The notes beneath the pieces were generated by a model that saw nothing but the letters and a program-made list of their open reading frames with translations, did no database searches and had not been told where the DNA came from. A stretch of DNA of 64,000 nucleotides from Sphingomonas sp. PsM26. Lineage in GTDB: Bacteria; Pseudomonadota; Alphaproteobacteria; Sphingomonadales; Sphingomonadaceae. The stretch covers positions 1 through 64,000 of the forward strand of contig JARUXA010000015.1 of assembly GCA_030433805.1 (NCBI GenBank), written 5' to 3'. Of this stretch, positions 1 to 9,090 are shown one piece after another. The position numbers were made by a program, and so were the translations under genes. Within the stretch, counting starts at the first letter, position 1; every line of letters starts with the position of its first letter.

Positions 1-240
1 CAAGCCGCTTCATAAGCCCCTCCCCTTCAGGGGGGGGGTTGGGGGTGGGGCCGGGGCACCGTGGCCGGTGGGGGGGGGAACTGGGCGGGGCCCCCCCCCC
101 CCCCCCCCCGCACGGGGGGGGGGGGGGGGGGGCTGTGCTTTTGGGGGGGGGCGCGCCCCCTCCGGGGGGGGGGCCCCACGCAGCGGATTTCACGACCGAG
201 ATTGCCGTCGGGAAGTTATTTCACGACATAAGCTGACAAG
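1..240. other. G/C homopolymer tract, probable sequence artefact or degraded repeat
   Basis: From about 31 to 180 the sequence is almost only runs of G and C, including 19 consecutive C at 91-109 and 19 consecutive G at 114-132. No reading frame here has a believable protein; frames crossing it give only Pro/Gly strings. The first 30 bases read like one arm of a G/C-rich intergenic inverted repeat. I see no gene. The likeliest explanation is homopolymer error over such a repeat near a contig edge. Confidence 0.6.
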
Positions 241-267
241 CATGACGAATGTCGCTTAGATGCTCGC

Positions 268-2061
268 ATGCCCTCAGCCCTTGCCAATGCCGGATTCAGT
301 GACGCCCTCGTAATTCTTGGGGCAGCCGGCCTCGTGATCCCGGCATTTGCCCGCGCCAAGATCAGTCCCGTCATCGGGTTCATTCTGGTCGGATTGCTTG
401 TGGGTCCCTTCGGGCTTGGCGCATTGGTCAGCCAGTTTCCCTGGCTTTACTACATCACCATCTCCGATCCGCATTCGATCGAGCCCTTTGCCGAGTTCGG
501 CATCGTGCTGCTGCTGTTCTCGATCGGGCTGGAACTGTCGCTCAAACGTTTGTGGTCGATGCGGCAACTCGTTTTCGGGACGGGCGCGGCACAATTGCTC
601 GTCGCGGGCGCGATACTGGGGCTTGGGCTGCATCTGCTGACGGCGCTGCCGTGGACCGGCGCGATGGCGCTGGGCATCGCCCTGTCGCTTTCGTCCACCG
701 CCCTCGTCTTGCCGATTGCGGGGACGACCAGTCCGGTTGGCCGGACCGCCTTTGCGATGCTGCTGTTCGAGGATCTGGCGCTGGTCCCGATCATCTTCGT
801 GCTCGCAGCGCTCGGGCCGATGGCGGCGGACAGCGGGTGGACCGGCCTTGCGCGGGTCGGCGTCGCCGCATTCCTGACCGTGGGGGTGTTGTTCATCGGC
901 GGGCGGCTGATCCTCCCGAAATTGTTTGCGCAGGCCGCACGGACCAAGAGTCCCGAGCTATTCCTCGCGGCATCGTTGCTGGTCGTCATTGTCGCGAGCC
1001 TGGCCACCACTGCGGCGGGGCTTTCGCCGATCGTCGGCGCACTGCTTGCCGGGTTGCTGATTGCCGAAACCGACTATCACAGCGAAGTCGAAGTGATGAC
1101 CGCACCGTTCAAGGGGCTCGCGCTGGGCGTATTCCTCATCACGATCGGGATGAGCGTCGACCTTGCGGCGATCGCGGCCAACTGGCTCGGCTATCTTGCG
1201 GCGATCGCCGCGGTGGTCGCGGTCAAGGCGGTGGTAACGTATTTGCTGTTGCGCGGCAGCGGCATCCGCGGCGGGGTGTCGGTCGAGGCCGGGGTGCTGA
1301 TGGGCAGCCCGTCCGAGACCACGCTGATCGTGCTGGGTGCGGCGGCACAGGCGCAGCTGATCGCAGCCCCGACGGCGAATTTCTGGCAAACCGTCACGGC
1401 GATCGGCCTGACGATCACGCCGTTGCTGGCGATGCTCGGGCGACGCTGGGCGCGACGGATCGAACAAAGCGTCGGCAACGAAGCCGAACTCGAGATTCCT
1501 GAGGAAGGCCCCGGGACCGTGGTGATCGGCTTCGGTCGCGTCGGACGGATGGTGTGCGACATGCTGACGGTGCACGAGCAACGCTATGTCGCGGTCGAGG
1601 CCGATATCGATGTCGTCACCGCGGCGCATGCGGAGGGCTATCCGGTGATCTTCGGCGACGTCATTCGCCCCGAACTGGTCGACCGGCTCAATCTCGGTCG
1701 CGCCAAGGCGCTGATCCTGACGATGGACGACCCCGTGCTGAGCGTCGCGTTGACGCGGCGTGCGCGCAACTGGGTTCCGGACCTCGCGATCGTCGTCCGC
1801 GCCCGCGACACGCAACATGCCGCTGAGCTCTACCGTGCAGGTGCGACCGATGCGGTGCCCGAGACGCTGGAGAGTTCGTTGCAACTGGCGGAAGCGGTGT
1901 TGACCGATCTGGGTGTCGCGGTCGGGCCGGTGATCGCGTCGATCCACGAGAAGCGCGATGAACTGCGGCAGGAGATCAAGGCCGCGGCGGAAATGACGAC
2001 GGCGCCGCGGTTGAAGCGGGTTCGTGCGCCGCGGGGGATGGACAGCAAGCCTGCGGTTTGA
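268..2061 (+). CDS. CPA2-family monovalent cation:proton antiporter (Kef/YbaL type) with NAD-binding domain
   Basis: A 597-residue inner-membrane protein. The N-terminal two thirds (about residues 10-390) is a run of hydrophobic helices typical of the Na+/H+ exchanger fold of the CPA2 family. After a short charged linker comes a TrkA-N (RCK) Rossmann domain with a clear GFGRVG nucleotide motif at residues 421-426. Family members exchange K+ or Na+ for H+ and are gated by nucleotide binding. The length matches YbaL/KefB-like proteins. It is a single gene, convergent with alaS across a repeat element. The ATG at 268 has no strong Shine-Dalgarno, so the start is moderately certain. The ion and direction of transport cannot be read from sequence. 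Confidence 0.88.
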   Translation: MPSALANAGFSDALVILGAAGLVIPAFARAKISPVIGFILVGLLVGPFGLGALVSQFPWLYYITISDPHSIEPFAEFGIVLLLFSIGLELSLKRLWSMRQLVFGTGAAQLLVAGAILGLGLHLLTALPWTGAMALGIALSLSSTALVLPIAGTTSPVGRTAFAMLLFEDLALVPIIFVLAALGPMAADSGWTGLARVGVAAFLTVGVLFIGGRLILPKLFAQAARTKSPELFLAASLLVVIVASLATTAAGLSPIVGALLAGLLIAETDYHSEVEVMTAPFKGLALGVFLITIGMSVDLAAIAANWLGYLAAIAAVVAVKAVVTYLLLRGSGIRGGVSVEAGVLMGSPSETTLIVLGAAAQAQLIAAPTANFWQTVTAIGLTITPLLAMLGRRWARRIEQSVGNEAELEIPEEGPGTVVIGFGRVGRMVCDMLTVHEQRYVAVEADIDVVTAAHAEGYPVIFGDVIRPELVDRLNLGRAKALILTMDDPVLSVALTRRARNWVPDLAIVVRARDTQHAAELYRAGATDAVPETLESSLQLAEAVLTDLGVAVGPVIASIHEKRDELRQEIKAAAEMTTAPRLKRVRAPRGMDSKPAV

Positions 2062-2109
2062 GGGCGGCGGACGGACACGCCGTTCGTTTCCGCCTTCCTT
2101 TCTTTTGAC

Positions 2110-2216
2110 GCTTCCCCGGCGAAGGCCGGGGCCCAGGCGTGGAACAGGAGATTGCTGGCGATGGTGCTTCGTTACCTCGGCCTTCGCTACTGGGCCCCGG
2201 CCTTCGCCGGGGAAGC
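2110..2216. repeat. Paired inverted repeat (REPIN-like), copy 1
   Basis: Two 27-base arms, 2110-2136 and 2190-2216, are exact reverse complements separated by 53 bases. Each arm alone folds into a 7-bp hairpin, CCCCGGC with loop GAAG and GCCGGGG. The element lies in the convergent gap between the antiporter gene and alaS. The same 27-base arms recur at 7680-7784. Paired short palindromes of this kind are called REPINs; the gap position suggests a bidirectional transcription end or mRNA 3' protection. Confidence 0.85.
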
Positions 2217-2258
2217 GTAGAAGGGAAAAGGTAGCCTTCCACGCCACCCTGACCCGCC

Positions 2259-4913
2259 TCACCCCGCGAGATGAGCCCGGACCGCCGCAACCGCGTCCGC
2301 CGCCTTGGCACCATCCGGACCGCCGCCCTGCGCCATGTCGGGGCGCCCACCGCCGCCCTGCCCGCCCAGCGTCGCGACCGCAACGCGCAACAAGTCGACC
2401 GCGCTATGCGATCCAACCAGGTCTGCCGTCAGCCCGACCGCAACCGATGCGCGGCCTTCGTTGACCGCGACGATCATCGCGATTCCCGAACCGATCCGTT
2501 GTTTCATCTCGTCGACCGTGCCGCGCAGGCCCTTGGGATCGAGACCCTCGACCACCTGGCCGAGGAACGCGACGCCGCCGACCTCTTCCGGCCCGGCCGC
2601 CGCGCCGCCAGCACCACCGCCGAGCGCAAGCGCCTTCTTCGCATCGGCCAATTCGCGTTCCAGCCGCCGCCGGTCCTCGACCAATGCCGCCACGCGCGCA
2701 GGCACCTCGTCTGGCGACGATTTCAGCGCTGCCGCCGCTTCGCGCAACTTGGCGTCGCGTGCGGTGAGATAGTCGCGCGCTGCCTCGCCGGTCAGTGCCT
2801 CGACGCGGCGAACGCCCGAGGACACCGCGCCTTCGCTTACCACCGTGAACAGCCCGATATCACCCAATGCGCGGACATGCGTTCCGCCGCACAGTTCGAG
2901 CGAATAGGTCTTCCCGCGCTCGCTGCCCATCGACACCACGCGAACCTCGTCGCCATATTTTTCCCCGAACAGCGCCATCGCGCCCTCGGCGATCGCTTCA
3001 TCCGGGGTCATCAGCCGCGTATCGACAAGACCGTTGCCGCGGATCTGCGCGTTGACGTCGGTCTCTACCTCAGCGATCCGCGCGGGATCGATCGCGGCCG
3101 GTTGCGAGAAATCGAACCGGAGCCGTTCGGGCGCGACGAGGCTGCCCTTCTGCGCGACGTGCGCGCCGAGCCGCTGGCGCAAGGCTTCATGCAGCAGATG
3201 CGTCGCCGAATGGTTCGCACGAATCTGGTCGCGGCGCGCGGCATCGACCGTCAGGTGCAGTGCATCGCCGACCGCGATGCCGCCCTCGCCGACGCGCGTG
3301 ACATGCGCGAACACGCGACCGAGATACTTGCGCGTATCCTCGACCACGCCGTGCACCCCCGGTGCGGTGAGCGTGCCGGTGTCGCCGACCTGACCGCCGC
3401 TCTCGGCGTAGAACGGCGTCTGGTTGACGATGATCTCGACGGTCTCGCCCACGTCCGCGCGCTCGACCTGCGCGCCGTCCTTGACGATCGCGACGACAGC
3501 GCCCTCACCCTCGACCGCGCTATAGCCGATGAACTCGGTGCCGCCGTTGGCCTCGGCAATGTCGAACCACACGTCGTCCGAGGCGCGCTGGCCCGATCCC
3601 TTCCACGCCGCGCGCGCCGCGCGCTTCTGTTCAGCCATCGCGGCGTCGAACCCGGGACGATCGATCCCGAAGCCCTGGGCGCGCAAAGCGTCTTCGGTCA
3701 GATCGTAAGGAAAGCCGAACGTGTCGTAGAGTTTGAACGCGGTTTCGCCCGGCAGCGTCGCACCCGGCGCCATCGCCGCGGTCGCTTCGTCGAGCAGGCG
3801 CAAGCCGTTGACCAGCGTCCGGCGGAATTGCGTTTCCTCCTGCAACAGGGTCGATTCGATCGCCGCCTGCGCCCGCACCAGTTCGGGATAAGCCGCGCCC
3901 ATTTCCGCCACCAGCGCGGGGACGAGCCGGTGCATCAACGGCTCCTTCGCACCAAGCAGATGCGCATGACGCATCGCGCGCCGCATAATCCGGCGCAGCA
4001 CATAGCCGCGCCCTTCGTTCGACGGCAGCACGCCATCCGCCACGAGGAAGCCCGCCGAGCGCAGATGGTCCGCGATGATCCGGTGGCTCGCCTGCGTGTC
4101 GCCGGTGGCGGGCGTGCCCGTCATCGCGGACGATGCGGCGATCAGCGCCTTGAACGTGTCGGTGTCGTAATTGTCGTGGACGCCCTGCAGCACCGCGGCG
4201 ATCCGCTCGAGCCCCATGCCGGTGTCGATCGAGGGGCGCGGCAGCGCGGTGCGCGCGCCGTCGGCGGTCTGTTCGAACTGCATGAACACGAGGTTCCAGA
4301 TCTCGACGAAGCGGTCGCCATCCTCGTCGGGCGATCCCGGCGGGCCACCGAAGATATGGTCACCGTGGTCGTAGAAGATCTCCGAGCACGGTCCGCACGG
4401 CCCGGTGTCGCCCATCGACCAGAAATTGTCGTTGGTCGCGATGCGGATGATCCGCTCTTCGGGCAATCCGGCGATCTTGCGCCACAGGTCGAACGCCTCG
4501 TCATCGGTGTGATAGACGGTGACGGTCAGCCGGTCGGGGTCGATCCCCCATTCGCGCGTCAGCAGGTTCCACGCGAGCGTGATCGCGCGTTCCTTGAAAT
4601 AGTCGCCGAACGAGAAATTGCCGAGCATCTCGAAGAAGGTGTGATGCCGCGCGGTATAGCCGACATTGTCGAGATCGTTGTGCTTGCCGCCGGCGCGTAC
4701 GCACTTCTGCGACGACGTGGCGGTCACGTACGGACGCGATTCGAGGCCCGTGAAGACGTTCTTGAACGGCACCATCCCGGCGTTGACGAACATCAGCGTC
4801 GGGTCGTTCTGCGGCACGAGCGGCGCGGAGCCAACCTTGGCGTGCCCGTTGGCCGCAAAATAGTCGAGGAAGCTACGGCGGATGTCGTTGGTCGACGTCG
4901 GGGACTGGGTCAT
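2259..4913 (-). CDS. alaS: Alanyl-tRNA synthetase
   Basis: Charges tRNA-Ala with alanine in the cytoplasm. The 884-residue length is normal for the bacterial enzyme. The class II aminoacylation core is at the N-terminus ([14 protein letters not shown], then a [12 protein letters not shown] segment). The editing domain has its zinc motif: HxxxH from residue 568 and CGGTH at 675-679. The C-terminal DHHA1 domain is Gly/Ala-rich and ends in the family-typical DxGGxxDMAQGGG-like segment. I chose the ATG at 4913, which begins [10 protein letters not shown] close to the conserved start, rather than an in-frame codon 12 residues upstream. It is encoded opposite to the antiporter gene and convergent with it. 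Confidence 0.98.
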   Translation of the reverse strand: MTQSPTSTNDIRRSFLDYFAANGHAKVGSAPLVPQNDPTLMFVNAGMVPFKNVFTGLESRPYVTATSSQKCVRAGGKHNDLDNVGYTARHHTFFEMLGNFSFGDYFKERAITLAWNLLTREWGIDPDRLTVTVYHTDDEAFDLWRKIAGLPEERIIRIATNDNFWSMGDTGPCGPCSEIFYDHGDHIFGGPPGSPDEDGDRFVEIWNLVFMQFEQTADGARTALPRPSIDTGMGLERIAAVLQGVHDNYDTDTFKALIAASSAMTGTPATGDTQASHRIIADHLRSAGFLVADGVLPSNEGRGYVLRRIMRRAMRHAHLLGAKEPLMHRLVPALVAEMGAAYPELVRAQAAIESTLLQEETQFRRTLVNGLRLLDEATAAMAPGATLPGETAFKLYDTFGFPYDLTEDALRAQGFGIDRPGFDAAMAEQKRAARAAWKGSGQRASDDVWFDIAEANGGTEFIGYSAVEGEGAVVAIVKDGAQVERADVGETVEIIVNQTPFYAESGGQVGDTGTLTAPGVHGVVEDTRKYLGRVFAHVTRVGEGGIAVGDALHLTVDAARRDQIRANHSATHLLHEALRQRLGAHVAQKGSLVAPERLRFDFSQPAAIDPARIAEVETDVNAQIRGNGLVDTRLMTPDEAIAEGAMALFGEKYGDEVRVVSMGSERGKTYSLELCGGTHVRALGDIGLFTVVSEGAVSSGVRRVEALTGEAARDYLTARDAKLREAAAALKSSPDEVPARVAALVEDRRRLERELADAKKALALGGGAGGAAAGPEEVGGVAFLGQVVEGLDPKGLRGTVDEMKQRIGSGIAMIVAVNEGRASVAVGLTADLVGSHSAVDLLRVAVATLGGQGGGGRPDMAQGGGPDGAKAADAVAAVRAHLAG

Positions 4914-4977
4914 GCGCGGTGGCTTAGGCGAGCCGCACGGCGTTCTCAAGTATGCCGCGCGTCCCGAATGCGGATCG

Positions 4978-6231
4978 TTACCCTAACGGCTGATCCAGCG
5001 AGGTTGGCGGGACGCTGAACCACTTCGGCCCGCTCGCGGTCATGTGGAAACAATCCTCCAGCCGCACGCCGAACTTGCCGGGCAGATACAGGCCAGGCTC
5101 GTCCGAGAAGCACATGCCTTCGGCCAGTTGCGTGGTTTCGCCATGCACGAGATTAACCGGCTCGTGCCCGTCGAGCCCGATCCCGTGGCCGGTACGATGC
5201 GACAGTCCCGGCAGGCGATACCGCGGGCCATAGCCGAGCGTTTCGTAATAGCGCCGCACCGCGTCATCCACCGCGCCCGCCGCGACGCCGAGCCGCGCGG
5301 TCTTGAAGGCCAGCGCCTGCCCGTTGCGGACGTCCTGCCAGACCTTGCGCATGTCCTTGTCCGCGCTGCCATAGACAAAGGTGCGCGACACGTCGGACTG
5401 ATAGCCCTGTACGGTGCAGCCGCAGTCCATCAGCACGATCTGCCCGTCGGCGACGACTTGCGGGTCCTTGCTGCCGTGGGGAAAAGCGGCGGCGGGGCCG
5501 ATCAGCACCAGTGAGAATTCGGGGCTGCCCCCCAGTTGCTTGGTCGCGGCATTCATCAGCGCGGCGATGTCGGCGGGTTTCATGCCCTTCTCGACCCGCG
5601 GCCAGGTCCAGCGATAGGCGGCGATCGTCACATCGGTCGCGGTCTGCATCAGCGCGATCTCGGGCGCGGTCTTGCGCATCCGTACCGCGCGGACGACCGG
5701 ATTGGCGGAGACGATTCGCGCGCCCGGCAAGGCATGGGCCAGCCCGTCCACCGCGAAGTAGCGGACCGTTTCCTCGATGCCGATCGGGCGAGTGGCGAGC
5801 TTTCGCTCCTTGAGGAAGGTTGCGATCAGCGCGTGCGGGCTTTCGTCTTCCTGCCACACCCGCACCTGCGCGGGGATACCGAGCGTCTGGCGGACCGAGG
5901 GCTCCTCGAAGAACGGCGTGACGATGCACGGCTCGCCCTCGACCGGCAGGATTGCCGCGGTCAGCCGTTCGCTGCGGCCCCAGCGGATGCCGGTGAAATA
6001 GGTCAGGCTCGACCCCGATTCGATCAGCACCGCGCCGATCCCGTTCGCCCGCATCAATGCCTGCGCACGGATGAGCCGTGAGCGGCGTTCTTCGGGGCCG
6101 ATCGGTGCGGTCCCGCCGGTGATGTCGCGCAATCCCGCGAGATCGGGTTCGGCGGCGCGCAGGACACCGCTGGCGGACAGGGCGGGAAGCGCCAGGGCGG
6201 CGGACGCGAAAGCGCGACGGGACAGGTTCAT
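4978..6231 (-). CDS. Tat-exported M24-family Xaa-Pro peptidase-like metallohydrolase
   Basis: A 417-residue protein that starts with a twin-arginine signal (LSRRAFASA, then a hydrophobic stretch to about residue 25), so it is probably exported folded to the periplasm. The C-terminal half is the pita-bread fold of family M24: the metal ligands are visible as MDCG...SDVSRT (Asp, Asp), [10 protein letters not shown] (His), DEPGLY (Glu) and RLED (Glu). The N-terminal half is a creatinase-type domain. Members cleave the bond before proline or hydrolyse creatine-like substrates; the substrate here is unknown. It is divergent from the symporter gene (102-base gap), which may import its products. The ATG at 6231 gives the intact Tat motif. 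Confidence 0.88.
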   Translation of the reverse strand: MNLSRRAFASAALALPALSASGVLRAAEPDLAGLRDITGGTAPIGPEERRSRLIRAQALMRANGIGAVLIESGSSLTYFTGIRWGRSERLTAAILPVEGEPCIVTPFFEEPSVRQTLGIPAQVRVWQEDESPHALIATFLKERKLATRPIGIEETVRYFAVDGLAHALPGARIVSANPVVRAVRMRKTAPEIALMQTATDVTIAAYRWTWPRVEKGMKPADIAALMNAATKQLGGSPEFSLVLIGPAAAFPHGSKDPQVVADGQIVLMDCGCTVQGYQSDVSRTFVYGSADKDMRKVWQDVRNGQALAFKTARLGVAAGAVDDAVRRYYETLGYGPRYRLPGLSHRTGHGIGLDGHEPVNLVHGETTQLAEGMCFSDEPGLYLPGKFGVRLEDCFHMTASGPKWFSVPPTSLDQPLG

Positions 6232-6333
6232 GGCACCAGTCTGGCAGCGTGCGTGCCGCGCCGCAACGCGCGTCTTGCTTGACCGATTGCGCATTCTCCC
6301 CTTGATGCGGGTACGAACCAACGGGGAAGAAGC

Positions 6334-7641
6334 GTGGCGAAGCGGCTGACACTGTACATATTGATCGGCCTGGTGCTGGGGCTGATCGTCGGCTGGGCGA
6401 TCAACCAGCACCTCGTCGACGGCAGCGTCGAGGGCGCGGCGCGCGCAAAGGAGATCGCGAGCTACTTCTCGATCATCACCACGATCTTCCTGCGCCTGAT
6501 CAAGATGATCATCGCGCCGCTGGTGTTCTCGACGTTGGTCGTGGGCATCGCGCACATGGGCGACATCAAGGCGCTCGGGCGGATCGGCGGACGCACGATG
6601 GCGTGGTTCATCTCGGCATCGCTGGTGTCGTTGACGCTGGGCCTCGTGCTGTTCCACGGGATCGAGTTCGTGATCGACCTCGTATCGCCGGGCAGCGGAT
6701 TCGGGCTCAAGCTGCCTCCACCCGATGCGACCGTCGGGCTGGACGAGAAATCGTTCAACCTGACCAATTTTGTGACGCATATCGTGCCGTCGTCGGTGGT
6801 CGAGGCGATGGCGACCAACGAGATCATCCAGATCGTGGTCTTCTCGATCTTCGCCGGCGTCGCGCTCACCGCGATCGGTGAGAAGGGCGCGCCGATCGTC
6901 CGCGGGGCCGAGGCGCTGGCGGCGATGATGCTCCAGATCACCGATTACGTGATGCGCGTGGCCCCCTTCGCGGTGTTCGCCGCGATCACCGCGACGATCG
7001 CGGTCAACGGGCTCGGCATCCTGTGGACGCTCGGGCTGTTCGTCGGGAGCTTCTATATCGGGCTGGCCGCGCTGTGGATGCTGCTGTTCGGCGCGGCGTT
7101 CGCGATCATCGGGCCGCGCGCGCTGACGCTGGCGCGCTATATCGGCGAGCCGATCCTGCTCGCTTTCTCGACCGCCTCGTCCGAAGCCGCTTACCCGCGA
7201 ACGCTCGAGGCGTTGGCGCGCTTCGGTGTGCCGCGCAAGATCGCCAGCTTCGTGCTGCCGCTTGGCTATTCGTTCAATCTCGACGGGTCGATGATGTACA
7301 TGACCTTCGCGACACTGTTCCTCGCGCGGGTGTACGGGGTCGATCTGTCGATCGGGCAGCAGATCGTGATGCTGCTGGTGCTGATGATCACGTCGAAGGG
7401 CATCGCGGGCGTGCCGCGCGCGTCGCTGGTCGTGATCGCGGCGGTGATGGGGCAGTTCGGCATTCCCGAGGCGGGGCTGCTGCTGATCCTGCCGGTCGAC
7501 CAGTTCCTCGACATGGGGCGGTCTGGCACCAACGTGGTCGGCAATGCGGTCGCGACGGCCGTCGTGGCAAAGTGGGAGGGCCCGCTCGATGCTGCCGAAG
7601 CGCCGGAGATCGAACCACCGCATGCGCCGAGCCGGGGGTAG
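6334..7641 (+). CDS. Dicarboxylate/amino acid:cation symporter (DAACS family, GltP/DctA-like)
   Basis: A 435-residue inner-membrane transporter. It shows the family's serine-rich loop (STASSEAAYPRTLE), the NLDGSMMY segment and the C-terminal substrate/cation segment with GTNVVGNAVATAV. Family members import glutamate, aspartate or C4-dicarboxylates with Na+ or H+. The start is GTG at 6334, preceded by a GGGGAAG ribosome site; no ATG gives the full first helix. The gene is divergent from the exported peptidase and ends before the second REPIN-like element. The last 15 residues are acidic and proline-rich, as is common for this family. Specificity is not decidable here. Confidence 0.93.
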   Translation: MAKRLTLYILIGLVLGLIVGWAINQHLVDGSVEGAARAKEIASYFSIITTIFLRLIKMIIAPLVFSTLVVGIAHMGDIKALGRIGGRTMAWFISASLVSLTLGLVLFHGIEFVIDLVSPGSGFGLKLPPPDATVGLDEKSFNLTNFVTHIVPSSVVEAMATNEIIQIVVFSIFAGVALTAIGEKGAPIVRGAEALAAMMLQITDYVMRVAPFAVFAAITATIAVNGLGILWTLGLFVGSFYIGLAALWMLLFGAAFAIIGPRALTLARYIGEPILLAFSTASSEAAYPRTLEALARFGVPRKIASFVLPLGYSFNLDGSMMYMTFATLFLARVYGVDLSIGQQIVMLLVLMITSKGIAGVPRASLVVIAAVMGQFGIPEAGLLLILPVDQFLDMGRSGTNVVGNAVATAVVAKWEGPLDAAEAPEIEPPHAPSRG

Positions 7642-7679
7642 CACCGGGGACGCTTCCCCATCTTGCTTCTAACTCTTTT

Positions 7680-7784
7680 GCTTCCCCGGCGAAGGCCGGG
7701 GCCCAGTAGCGCTGCCGACGTAATCGCCGACTTCGCTCACTACTGCGACCTGTCCTCCTGGGCCCCGGCCTTCGCCGGGGAAGC
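7680..7784. repeat. Paired inverted repeat (REPIN-like), copy 2
   Basis: Arms 7680-7706 and 7758-7784 carry the same 27 bases as copy 1 at 2110-2216, again perfectly inverted, here 51 bases apart. The bases between the arms differ from copy 1. The position is again a convergent gap, between the symporter gene and the small membrane protein gene. Confidence 0.85.
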
Positions 7785-7818
7785 ATTTACCGGGTTCGCG
7801 TTCGCACCTACCCCGCCC

Positions 7819-7986
7819 CTACAACGTCCAGATCGCGACGTTCCCGACCAGCACCGCGGCCATCACCAGCAGCAACACCCCCTTGCGCACGTCGCTCCGC
7901 CGCCAGATCATCGCCGCACCCCCGATCAGGCACGCAAACGCCGCAAGCATCGCGATCGCGGGGGCTATCGATTCGATCCCGCTCAC
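7819..7986 (-). CDS. Small two-helix membrane protein coupled to the dehydratase gene
   Basis: A 55-residue frame, GTG at 7986 to TAG. The GTG overlaps the dehydratase stop in a GTGA arrangement, suggesting translational coupling. Two hydrophobic segments (about residues 7-27 and 36-54) are separated by a charged loop, WRRSDVRKG, which suits a small inner-membrane hairpin protein. Third codon positions are G/C-rich like the neighbours. I do not recognise a family. Function is unknown. Confidence 0.6.
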   Translation of the reverse strand: MSGIESIAPAIAMLAAFACLIGGAAMIWRRSDVRKGVLLLVMAAVLVGNVAIWTL

Positions 7987-8951
7987 GCCGCATCCGCCAG
8001 CACGGCGGCATACGCCGCGCGGTCGACGTTGCCGCCCGACAGCAGCACCAGCATTCCCGGAACCGGGGTGACCTTCCCCGCCAGGATCGCTGCCAGCGCA
8101 ACGGCCCCACCGGGCTCGACCACCAGCCGCAGCGTCTCCGCCGCCCAGCGTTGTGCGGCGCGGGTTTCCGCCTCACTGACCGCGACTCCCGTGGCGCGAC
8201 ACCGCATCAGGACATCGAAGGTCAACGCCGACACACGCTGCGTCTGAAGCGAGTCGCATGCGGTGGGCGGCGGCGACGCCCTGACCGGTTCGATCCGCCC
8301 AGCCGCCAGCGACCGTCGCATATCGTCCCACCCGACCGGCTCGACAACGGTCATGCGCACGCCCGGCAGCGCCAGCGCGAGCCCCGCAGCAAGACCGCCG
8401 CCCCCGCAGGGCACCACGACCTGCGTCACGTCGCCAAGCCCGAGTGCCGTCATTTGCGCGGCAGCCTCGATCCCGGCGCTGCCCTGCCCCTCGATCACCC
8501 AGGGATCGTCGAAGCTCGGCACCAGCACCGCGCCGCGCGCTTCGGCAAGCCGGGCGGCGATCGCCTCGCGGCTTTCGGTCGCGCGGTCATAGCTGACGAT
8601 TTCCGCCCCCAGCGCCAACGTTCCGTCGCGTTTCGATTTCGGCGCGTCCGACGGCATGACGATCGTCGCTGGCATGCCGAGCCGCCTGGCTGCCCACGCG
8701 ACACCCTGCGCATGATTGCCCGACGAGAAGGCAACCACGCCTTTTCCCCTCAGCGCAGGGTCGATCGCGGTGAGCCTGTGCCACGCTCCGCGCAGCTTGA
8801 ACGCGCCCATCGGCTGCACGCATTCCGCCTTGAAGGCGACGGCAACCCCTTGGATCTCTTTGATAAACACGGGCGTTATAGGCACCACCGCGGCAATCTT
8901 CGCTGCGGCATCGCGGACCCCTGCCCGCGTAGGCTGTCTTAAAATTGTCAC
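7983..8951 (-). CDS. Threonine/serine dehydratase (PLP fold type II)
   Basis: A 322-residue cytoplasmic enzyme expected to deaminate threonine or serine to a keto acid and ammonia. The PLP lysine is in GAFKLRG (Lys52), the cofactor phosphate loop is CGGGGLAAG, and SSGNHAQG is the usual substrate-binding loop. There is no C-terminal ACT domain, so it resembles the catabolic or racemase-like short form rather than biosynthetic IlvA. I chose GTG at 8951 because a CCGGAG ribosome site lies 7 bases upstream; an in-frame codon at 8990 lacks one. It is divergent from the ornithine decarboxylase and overlaps the small membrane protein gene by a GTGA. Confidence 0.88.
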   Translation of the reverse strand: MTILRQPTRAGVRDAAAKIAAVVPITPVFIKEIQGVAVAFKAECVQPMGAFKLRGAWHRLTAIDPALRGKGVVAFSSGNHAQGVAWAARRLGMPATIVMPSDAPKSKRDGTLALGAEIVSYDRATESREAIAARLAEARGAVLVPSFDDPWVIEGQGSAGIEAAAQMTALGLGDVTQVVVPCGGGGLAAGLALALPGVRMTVVEPVGWDDMRRSLAAGRIEPVRASPPPTACDSLQTQRVSALTFDVLMRCRATGVAVSEAETRAAQRWAAETLRLVVEPGGAVALAAILAGKVTPVPGMLVLLSGGNVDRAAYAAVLADAA

Positions 8952-8978
8952 TGACTGTCTCCGGGGGTCCAAAACCGC

Positions 8979-9007
8979 TTTACATTGCAAAAGCGCGACC
9001 GTATCTC
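8979..9007 (+). promoter_or_regulatory. Candidate sigma-70-type promoter of the ornithine decarboxylase gene
   Basis: A TTTACA box (8979-8984, five of six to TTGACA) is followed after exactly 17 bases by TATCTC (9002-9007, three of six to TATAAT). Transcription would begin near 9013-9015, just before the structured leader. Not experimentally supported. Confidence 0.45.
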
Positions 9008-9015
9008 GCCCATCC

Positions 9016-9089
9016 GCTGCCCCATGGGACTTCCAACCGCAAGGCAGCTTTTTTCACCGTTCGGCGCAAGCCACTTGGAGGTCCCTTGA
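9016..9089 (+). promoter_or_regulatory. Structured 5' leader of ornithine decarboxylase with two competing folds
   Basis: Two folds exclude each other. Fold A: GCTGCC (9016-9021) pairs with GGCAGC (9043-9048), followed directly by six T (9049-9054), which looks like an intrinsic terminator with a long loop. Fold B: GGGACTTCCAA (9026-9036) pairs over 11 consecutive positions (one G-U) with TTGGAGGTCCC (9075-9085). That covers the GGAGG ribosome site (9077-9081) of the decarboxylase. The segment also holds a 21-codon frame. An alphaproteobacterial speF leader RNA is known upstream of ornithine decarboxylase genes; this could be a member, but I could not compare it with a covariance model. Confidence 0.55.
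9024..9089 (+). CDS. Possible leader peptide upstream of ornithine decarboxylase
   Basis: ATG at 9024 opens a 21-residue frame (MGLPTARQLFSPFGASHLEVP) that stops with TGA at 9087-9089, one base before the decarboxylase start at 9091. It spans the T-run, the anti-SD strand and the ribosome site, so a translating ribosome would change both folds of the leader. There is no clear Shine-Dalgarno for this ATG and its codons are not strongly G/C-ending, so it may not be translated. E. coli uses a different, longer leader peptide (SpeFL) to sense ornithine; no sequence similarity is claimed. Confidence 0.35.
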   Translation: MGLPTARQLFSPFGASHLEVP

Positions 9090-9090
9090 G

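Noticed and set aside
39..259. Pro/Gly-rich frames in the homopolymer tract
   Set aside because: Composition follows directly from poly-G/C runs; no coding signal.
2271..5018. Plus-strand open frame of over 900 codons opposite alaS
   Set aside because: It is antisense to a clear alanyl-tRNA synthetase. Its Arg/His/Asp-rich composition is the usual shadow of a high-GC gene.
6232..7644. Upstream extension of the M24 peptidase frame across the symporter
   Set aside because: The real start is the ATG at 6231 with its Tat signal. The upstream part is antisense to the symporter.
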